Part shown: positions 57,101 through 64,000 of the stretch, in pieces | How the letters are laid out: each line of letters begins with the position of its first letter | Position numbering within the stretch: position 1 is the first letter of the stretch | Assembly (NCBI GenBank): GCA_014529385.2 | Contig: CM043963.1 | Location: 74,553,412-74,617,411 of the forward strand | From: Adiantum capillus-veneris | Taxonomy: Eukaryota; Streptophyta; Polypodiopsida; Polypodiales; Pteridaceae | DNA: 64,000 bases | Reading direction: 5' to 3' | The notes under the pieces: generated by a model | Told to the model about the DNA's origin: nothing | The model's input: only the letters and a program-made list of their open reading frames with translations | The model's database searches: none | Made by a program: the position numbers and the translations under genes

Positions 57101-58993
57101 CATTTGCTACTCATTGTTGGTTGCTCTTTTGCAAGCATTAGGGCTGATTTTTCATTTGACTTCCAGCGTTATGGTCTGACACAGTTTGATGGTGCAGATT
57201 TTGTTGCTTGGAAGGAGCATATGCTTGTTGCATTGGCGGATTTGGGGCAGGATAAACCCTTGTGTGGTTTATCGGCGAAGCCCAAGTCTATGCGTGATGA
57301 TGATTGGTAGGATCTTGATGAGTTAGCAATGTCTACGATTCGTTTGCATCTGGTTGAGTCTGTTGACTGGCAGGTCTCGAGGGAGACTACAACTCATGCT
57401 TTATGGCACAGTTTACATGCTATGTACGCGACATCCATGTCTACAGGGGAGTCTAGTCCCACTTCTATGTCCATGGGAGAGATTGGTCCCACACGCAAGT
57501 CTCGACGGCATAGAGACTTGACATGTTGGCATTTTGGACATAGAGGGCACATTAGGCGTCGATGTTTTAGGTGTTTGAGACAACGGAGGCGACATATGCG
57601 TGATGCAGATTTGGGCACGACAGATGCTAGTGAGATCAGTACGGTGGTTACTGAGTATGCTTGTGACGACGATGTCACATTTACATCTAGCTTGTCTTCA
57701 GACGATCTTATATCTACGGATTGCATATCGGATTGCACATTGTCTTCACATTGGTTACTAGATTCAGATGCTACTTTCCATGTCATGTCGCATCGTGAGT
57801 GGTTTAACACGTTTTCTAGTGGGAGACTTGGTTCTGTGCACATGGCTGATGGTGCTGTGTATGACATTGAGGGTACAGGAGACGTATGTTTGTCCTTGCC
57901 CAGTGGTATGAGATTTACCCTGCGTCATGTGCGTTATGTGCCAGATCTGAGACGGGATTTGATCTCAGTCAGACAGTTACGGGATAGTGGATGTCAGATT
58001 TCGCTACGAGAGCGAGATTTTGTGATGCATTTGGGTTCGCTAGTGATTGCGAGAGGTGCCAGGAGTGGTACGGGTTACCCATTGCATGTGGATTACGGGA
58101 GAGAAGGTGTTGTCTCTATGATCATGTAGCCAGGTAGAGAGCGAGAGAGCATGCGAGTCTCTTTTGCTCATGGGTTGCAGGGTACTTTGCATGGAGTGCA
58201 GAGTAGTGAGCTCGTTGTGCACACAGTTGGGGCACGACTTGAGCAGTCACACAGAGAGGTGACAGAGTCAGACATGCATGCTTTGCTAGTGGCTGAGCAA
58301 AGAAGAGAGTCAGTTGTGCGAGATACTTCTATGCAGGTTAGACATGTAGAGCGGTCTTGCTCTAGTGAGTCACGACAGGAGGACGTTGTGCAAGAGTCTA
58401 TGCATACGGAGTTAGAGCATGAGAGCTCTAGTGAGTCACAACAGATTGAGTGGTCATGTTTGCAGTGGATGATTGCAGAGGAGAATGAGATGTCAATGAT
58501 TATGCAGTCATTCCTTTCTATGCTCGACAGTGAGCATGGGGATATAGTTGTGCAGGATATGTCTTCCAGCAGACACCTAGAGCAGCTGGTGTGCTATGAG
58601 GTTGCACGACAGGTTGATGCGTCTTTTGTGGACAGTCAGGAGATGCATGTGGTTGACACGCCTTGTCAGTCAGAGATGCCTATTTCTAGGGATATATATG
58701 TTGATGCATGCTCCGTAGAGCTAGCAGGGCCCGCTAGCATTGCATCGGCATTCGGTGGTATCATGTATGAGATGTTGATCTTGAGACCGGATATCGCAGC
58801 TGCAGTGGGAGCATTTGCAGTTGGGGTTGTCAGTCGTTTGTTGACTGATGATGGCATAGTGCACGAGGGAGATATGCAGGTATTGCGTACATACTTGCAG
58901 TACATGTGCGGTACGTCTGGTGGTGTATGGACTTACACGAGAACAGGACAGCCGGATGCACACGATCACAGCCAACCAGTGGGCATCGGTTGA
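57101..58993 (+). pseudogene. Copia C GAG/dead-protease/unique-region polyprotein
   Basis: One plus-strand frame runs from just after a TGA at 57098 to a TGA after 58993 with only two internal stops, both TAG (57308-57310 and 58127-58129). Order: gag start FDGADFVAWKEHMLVALADL and MSTIRLHLVESVDW, with the second half of the UBN2 region missing; knuckle-like CWHFGHRGHIRRRC (57523-57564), second Cys replaced by Phe; protease-like LLDSDATFHV (about 57755-57783), active-site Gly replaced by Asp; TGDVCLSLPSGMRFTLRHVR; then ~280 residues (58151-58993), acidic and Ser/Glu/Met-rich, ending in an RT-thumb remnant and QPVGIG. No ATG precedes the gag motif in frame, so the real start is unknown. Counterparts exist in relic E. 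The function of the unique region is unknown. Confidence 0.8.
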
Positions 58994-59057
58994 GAGCGGT
59001 TTTCTCTCACCTTTTGTAGTCTTTAGACTAGGTTCCCTTGCTTAAAGGCACAATCAC

Positions 59058-59072
59058 CTTTAAGTGGGAGGT
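59058..59072 (+). promoter_or_regulatory. Copia C polypurine tract
   Basis: CTTTAAGTGGGAGGT directly precedes the 3' LTR. Confidence 0.88.
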
Positions 59073-59255
59073 TGTTGGGGTATAGGCGTCTGTGCCTTGC
59101 CCGGCCGCCCAGAGTCTGGGCACCCACTGACTTGTATACCTTATACATAGCATAAGTGTATAGGGGGCTGCTCACTCTTTGAGTCTCCCCACCCACATCG
59201 TGTGTGTCTCCTCTCTCTCTCACTCTCCGTCTGTGGTGCTCCCCGATCCCCTTCA
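59073..59255 (+). repeat. Copia C 3' LTR
   Basis: 183 bp, partner of 55482-55680, followed by the ACGAA target duplication. Confidence 0.95.
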
Positions 59256-59260
59256 ACGAA

Positions 59261-60120
59261 TGTGAGCTTGTGACACAAGAGCGGAAGTGCAGCCCCGCAA
59301 GCTATTGAAGGAAAGATCCAAGTGCTTCAAGGCACTACAGCTGTTGGCCAAGGTCGCGGGAATCGGCCCTTACAATGTGTTGTAGCTCACATCAAGGTAC
59401 GTCAGCATAGCAAAGAGGTTACTCTTGCACCAACTGTCCAATGTCCCTGATAGATTGTTGTGAGGCAGATCCAAGTGCTGTAGAGAGTGGAAGGAGATCA
59501 GTTCATGTGTGGCAGTAGGTAGTTGGTATGTGAGGGAGTTAATTGTGGGACAACAATAGGGTCGAGAGGGAAGGCAAGTTGATGACCAACCCCTGTGGCA
59601 ATGAGCAAGAGAGTTGCATGCACTCCAGCCACAGGTGATGCAAGGATTGTGCGTTGCTGACATTGATCGTGAGAAGAGTGGAGAGCTAACATCTAGGGCT
59701 ATCAGCCATGATCATGGCGTTGGACGTGTAGTTGAGGTTAAGGAGGGTAAGGGAGGGGGTATGAGGGATAACAAATTGGTGAGGTTGTTTTGAGAAAGGT
59801 CAAGTGATGTGAGAGAGGCTAGGGACAAGAGACCGAGAGAGGGTGTGAGAGTTCCTTGTAGTTAGCTGCTTGTCAGATGGGTTGATTGCAAGTAGCTTGA
59901 CCCTCTTCTCATCACATGTCAAGCCACTCCACTTATCTCTGCAGGGGTCAACTATGACAAAAGTACTAGAGCTGTCCACATCCCAAGAATGTAGCTGCAC
60001 CCCTAAGGTAACGGTCGTGATTTTTCGCTTCAACTAATCCCGCTTCCAGACTAGAGTCTTCCTGCTACAATTTTTGTATGTCAAGAAGTTTATTAAGAGA
60101 AAACTCATTACTAATCTACC
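59261..60120 (-). pseudogene. Leucine-rich-repeat protein pseudogene, split by copia C
   Basis: On the minus strand an LRR N-terminal cap (PCRDKWSGLTCDEKRVKLLA, about 59895-59960) has the W...PC...W-G-x-x-C pattern of plant LRR proteins. Further on (59505-59370) come SFHSLQHLDLPHNNLSGTLD and LTYLDVSYN, canonical LxxLDLxxNxLSG units. Stops and frame changes separate them. This is the most plant-gene-like sequence in the window; the family is LRR receptor-kinase or polygalacturonase-inhibitor-like. No kinase domain remains. Copia C inserted with ACGAA duplication at its 3' side. Confidence 0.7.
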
Positions 60121-60740
60121 ATCATGCATCCTGGCACTGCGCCTATAGACGTGATTCACTGAACCATGAGAAGGCACCCACATGACACCATGGTCCATGC
60201 ACCTGATGGACATTCAACTTTTGTGTAAGTTATATATTGCAGTCATAGAAATTTGACAGCAACCTTATATATAATACATACCAACACTCAAGCCAACTAA
60301 ATTGTTGTAGGCTTATAAATAATAATTAAATGTAGAGGTCACATCTAGCACAAGGTCTCTGCAGCATCATGTTTTCAAGTTTGAATCCAAGATTGGATTG
60401 AGTTGACAGTGGGTCATGAATCACTACCTCATATTATTTCTTTTGTCAGAGGCAGGACCAGGGTCTAGAATATGCCGATTTCCTCCTATGGAGAGAAACT
60501 ATTATCGAGCACCATCGCGAATCAAGCAGCGGGGTGGGCAATACATCCAAGGGATGATTGGTGGAGTGCGAGCAAAGGTAAAGGCATCCTCAAGCACGAT
60601 AGGCGTTGGTGGGCTCTTCTACGATAGGTAAGGAGGGTGATGTTATTAGACCCACGAGATGGCGCGTCATCCTTTTTTTCACTAAATGGGGTAAACTCTT
60701 CTCCTACCTCAATACCCGATTGATTGGCTATGTGAAGCAA
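60121..60740. other. No recognised gene
   Basis: Probable upstream region of the LRR pseudogene. The short open frame 60416-60631 has no known motif. Confidence 0.35.
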
Positions 60741-60747
60741 ACACACA

Positions 60748-60790
<43 letters not shown>
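60741..60790. repeat. (AC)5(TC)20 microsatellite
   Basis: Short AC run followed by about 20 TC units. Its CT tract mirrors the GA tract at 61403-61434 at the far end of the inverted duplication. Confidence 0.93.
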
Positions 60791-60792
<2 letters not shown>

Positions 60793-61400
60793 GGTACCAT
60801 GTTGACATAAGGCATGCTATTTGGCTACCAAATAACCAGGCCCAACCTTGATGCCAAAGACCTCTTTGAAAGAGCACACATGCACCAACTTGAGGTAGTT
60901 AGTTGTGAGAAAGCTTTTGATCATCTTAGCACTGAATGGTGTTATTTGCAAGGGGCATGGTAAAATCTTCTCCTACCTCAAGACCCAATTGATTTGCCTT
61001 ATGAAGCAAGATCTATGTGTGTGTGTCTTTGGGAACGGGTGATTGCCATCTATTCTTTCCATGATATCATCAAACTTTCTTGATATTTTCTCCTCCCCTT
61101 CTCTATGGAGATCACTAAGAGAATGGTCAAGGACACTAATGGGGAGGATGCCATAATTGACAACATTGCAACACTGAGTAATTTGGGATTTTCTATGCAA
61201 CTCTTTGTGAAGTTGAGAGCAGGGAAGAGTACTATACGAAAAGCCAGGCTAAGACAACCCAAAGTTTGCTCACAACTATCTACATACGGTTGGTTCATGT
61301 GCGCTCTTTCAACAAGGTCTTGAGCATCAAGGTGATATTCATCAAGGTTAATCTTGCTTATTTGGCAGCCAAGTAGCATGCCTTACCTCAACATGATACC

Positions 61401-61405
<5 letters not shown>
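60788..61405. repeat. Inverted duplication of a coding-like segment
   Basis: The left arm (about 60790-60915) and right arm (about 61268-61403) are imperfect inverted copies. Both, read in their own direction, encode GML-G-QI, NLD, AxDLxERAHMxQ and VxSCE. The spacer is about 350 nt. The whole is bounded by CT and GA tracts. The encoded segment could derive from the end of an NB-ARC domain (right arm continues CEQTLGCLSLAF, compare CxGLPLAL), but this is weak. A transcript would fold back. Confidence 0.7.

Positions 61406-61434
<29 letters not shown>
61403..61434. repeat. (GA)n microsatellite
   Basis: About 16 GA units at the outer end of the right arm of the inverted duplication. Confidence 0.95.
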
Positions 61435-61437
<3 letters not shown>

Positions 61438-61813
61438 TTTTACTTCACCTTGTGCCTTGATAACTATAGGAAGTCAGTGACATCTATTGGTGTCCAATGT
61501 AATCTCAAGGGAGATTATATCGGTATCCATGGAGTTGAGGTAACAAGGTCCATAGTAGCTCTTTTGCACCATCATCATATTTTGTATGTAGATCCTTTAT
61601 GTATCACTATCAAGATTCAATTTCATAGCTTCATCGAGATTATAACGTTCTCTCCTCCCTTTAACCACCATTAGTAGGCAGGCCTCGTAACTTTATCACT
61701 TTTTTATGCTTGTTTACATAATCCACATAAAGACTTATTACTTGGCCATGCAAAAGTGACAGTTCGTTATGGAAACACGCAAGGGTGACAATGTCATGCT
61801 CCTCATTTCCACG
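61435..61813. other. No recognised gene
   Basis: Nothing supported on either strand. Confidence 0.4.
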
Positions 61814-62247
61814 TAAGGTTGGGTTCACACTAACACGGCGGTAATCACAACTCGGAAGATCTTTGGATTGCACTCTTCCACTGCCCATTGGTTCACAAAG
61901 GGGTGAGAGAACCGAGTTGGATAGTTTTCATCTGCCGCCCGTTGTGAACACTAGAGGCCGACAAAAACAACAAAAGGTCTTTTTTAAAAGGTTTGAAGAT
62001 TATTAAAATAATAAAAACAAAAAAGTTTTGCCAATGAAGATTTTTCAGCAGACGTGGAGGGTGGAATTGTATTTTTTTTTTTTGGGGACGGGAGATGTCA
62101 GAAGAAAAACTTGCAATCTCTTCCACGAGTTGACAACCTTTTCCACTTCCTCCGCACGATTTGAATAGAGCAGGTGACATGGTGTAAGTTTATTGGTTCA
62201 AGGCGTGCCTGCTTTGCCTTCTACCACCTGTTGTGAACCCATCCTAA
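61814..62247. mobile_element. Tourist/PIF-Harbinger-like MITE with TAA duplication
   Basis: TAA target duplications (61814-61816 and 62245-62247) flank a 428-bp segment with 13-bp terminal inverted repeats: GGTTGGGTTCACA at the left (61817-61829) and the complement of GGATGGGTTCACA at the right (62232-62244). The interior is non-coding with GGTTCACA-like and TGTGAAC-like subterminal repeats. A 3-bp TWA target and this size fit PIF/Harbinger-type MITEs. Confidence 0.75.
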
Positions 62248-64000
62248 GATTGTCATTGATCAGAATCCACTATAGGGACAATGGCTTCCACCAAGATCAA
62301 TCACAAAAAACTTGTCCATTATCGTGATTGTTACTCACACTGGAATACTGTTTCTAGAGTGAGTTGCATACATGGCGGCATGCGGACATTCTATGAGTGT
62401 TGGTGCCGTCTTAGTTCTTTGTGGAAGATGCCTCGGAAACAACCAAGAAAATGTGTTATTGTCTTTGAAAAAATGTGTGTTTGCAAATAAAACTTGATGC
62501 TATTTGAGAGCAAGGGCAGTATCTATACTAATAGATAAAGGGGGAGGAAATTCCGGTTCCCCCCTGCCATGCATCAGCTTCTCCTTCAACCGGCGGGTGT
62601 GGCATTTAGCGTTCAAGAACACAGTGACGCAGTTCGTCGTTAGTCTTTTAAAGCTTCCTTTTCAACCATTTAGAACCTTTTACCTTTTTAAATTTGTTTT
62701 TAAGAACCTCACAATCGTGAGTAGATTATATTAGCATTTAGAACCTTATCCTCCTATGAGTGATATGCATAATACATCTTTCATATTCAAAGCCTTGCGT
62801 TGCAAATGGTGAAAGCATCATTGGAAATAAAGCCAAATCCAAGGAGGTCTTTTTTTGGTTGTTGCAAAACTCACAATTGTGAGTGGATTATATTAATCAT
62901 CCCAAAACATTACAAGGTCTTGCCATGCTCATGTTGAGCCATGACATCATCCGGGGACCATAATTACACTGGCTATTTGAGCAGCCATCCCTAACGACCC
63001 GCCCCCTTAGCTTTGACACACAAAGTCAATTATCATGTTCTTCTGAGATCTTCTATTTACCAATGGCAAAGATTTTCCCCCTTCCTAGGCATTCCATTTG
63101 CTTCCAACAAGGCACAAGTAGTCTAAACTAATCCTCTGAGTTTTGCTTGCGCTCGAGCGTCCATATTAGCACACTATTGTTTCGAGAAAAAGGAAGTCAA
63201 TCCCTTCTACATCCATGCATACTTTTGAAAAAGGACACAAGAAATTAACGACAAGGATGCCAAAGAAAAAGTAGTCATCCTTTTATACATCCATGATTAT
63301 GTTTGAAAAGCAAAAGTGTTTCAAACAAGTGATTGCCACAATCCTATTTCAATGGTTTTAATTTTGGCATAAATGCTTTAGTGGACATAAATTGAAGGGG
63401 TTGCACATTTTTTATGCTCAACTCCTCCAATTTCTTTCATGCCCCATTTATGACGGTAGTACCTTCATAAACCAAGGCAAAATAATACATAGAGCGGGTG
63501 TTATATTAAGCAAACACTAAGCAGCATGATGCACACAATCCATAGTACCTCCACTAACCAAAGCACCAAATTTGCAATGGGTACTATCAACGTCTACCTA
63601 AGAGCAAACTTATGTACACAACTAGTGGCATTTTCTCTCAATTCCTTGGGCACACACATCCATGAGAACCTTGAAACTTCCAAGGACTCTGCCAAGTGCA
63701 AAATTGAAGAGAAGAAACTGTCACAAAATGGTGACATGGCATGACCACCCGCAGAGAGAGCTGATGACATGGAAAAAGATTGTATGGACAGGCAGTAGTA
63801 CGGATTTCTTGGATTTGTGTGGACTGCTGACATGGATAGGTAGTACAGATTTCGCGTAGTTGCACTGACATGTGTTGACGTGGTACTATGTATGGATTTT
63901 TGCGAGTTGCGTTGATGATCTTTGGCAACTTTTGGGCTAGTTGCTTTTGAGTTAAATTTCTTTTGGGGCTCTGCTTTTGGGGCATCCCTTGTAAGAATAA
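62248..64000. other. Non-coding; LINE 3' end relics and copia-leader-like repeat
   Basis: Near 62846-62900 the sequence GCAAAACTCACAATTGTGAG followed by GATTATATTA is the 3' UTR of the same LINE family as 31960-33125 (minus). A shorter decayed copy is near 62705-62735. The segment 63600-63740 (minus) is homologous to 50440-50580. No host gene was recognised. Confidence 0.4.

Larger units (their letters stand above)
55482..59255 (+). mobile_element. Copia element C, non-autonomous with long unique ORF
   Basis: LTRs at 55482-55680 (199 bp) and 59073-59255 (183 bp; the difference is mainly a 12-13-bp indel in a CCCTGTGCCGTGC repeat and short CT indels), a perfect ACGAA target duplication (55477-55481 and 59256-59260), PBS, 1.4-kb leader and PPT. 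The single coding frame (57101-58993) holds a shortened gag, a zinc-knuckle-like block, a protease-like block and a unique C-terminal region that includes only a remnant of RT (GIMYEMLILRPDIAAAVGAF). Integrase, the RT catalytic part and RNase H are absent. The element therefore moved with enzymes supplied by relatives. Confidence 0.93.

Noticed and set aside
55482-59255. Retrozyme (hammerhead ribozyme in LTRs)
   Set aside because: No CTGATGA...GAAA hammerhead core was seen in the LTRs, and the element encodes protein.

Overview
This window looks like a gene-poor, repeat-saturated stretch of a land-plant nuclear genome. Support comes from several Ty1/copia elements with a plant-type primer-binding site (TGGTATCAGAGC, complementary to initiator tRNA-Met), Ty3/gypsy remnants, L1-type LINEs with a DUF4283-like ORF1, tRNA-derived SINEs, MITE-like inverted-repeat insertions, and very long (GA)n and (CA)n microsatellites. 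I see no intact host protein gene, no rRNA, no functional tRNA and no CRISPR array. The lineage cannot be fixed from sequence alone; a large-genome non-seed or seed plant fits equally well.

Layout. 1-1.6 kb: compound (GA)n arrays and a LINE 3' relic. 2.1-9.2 kb: full-length copia element A (minus) with 215-bp LTRs and a 2.5-kb leader. 9.8-11.6 kb: a solo gypsy LTR inserted in a (GA)n tract. 11.7-13.6 kb: an unrecognised host-gene pseudogene carrying a MITE. 14.3 kb: a SINE. 15.5-16.5 kb: a PIF1-like helicase relic with an internal triplication. 18.9-21.8 kb: a LINE (plus). 22.2-28.7 kb: a ~180-bp palindromic satellite split by copia element B (plus, perfect CCATT target duplication). 28.7-33.1 kb: possible organelle-like DNA, a SINE, a tandem duplication and a LINE (minus). 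33.1-35.4 kb: a gypsy RNase H/integrase relic split by a 465-bp MITE. 38.9-46.3 kb: a degraded gypsy element (minus) with one 1.6-kb LTR and a gag/RNase H chimeric duplication. 47.6-49.6 kb: a second gypsy integrase relic. 51.1-52.6 kb: copia relic E. 53.3-55.3 kb: copia relic D. 55.5-59.3 kb: copia element C (perfect ACGAA target duplication) inserted in an LRR-gene pseudogene. 60.8-61.4 kb: an inverted duplication. 61.8-62.2 kb: a MITE with a TAA target duplication.

The most unusual biology is in the copia group. Elements A, B, C and D (and weakly E) share a short leader motif (ACAAAGGAGACTCTGCC and variants) upstream of gag. It sits within about 30-55 nt of the gag ATG where that ATG can be seen (A, B, D), although coding sequence and leader length have diverged; A and B carry two copies. 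Elements C and E form a derived non-autonomous family. Both lack integrase and nearly all of reverse transcriptase, keep gag/protease-like sequence with the same Gly-to-Asp change in the protease active site, and share a long family-specific C-terminal reading frame. C transposed in this reduced form, because it has paired LTRs, PBS, PPT and a perfect target-site duplication.
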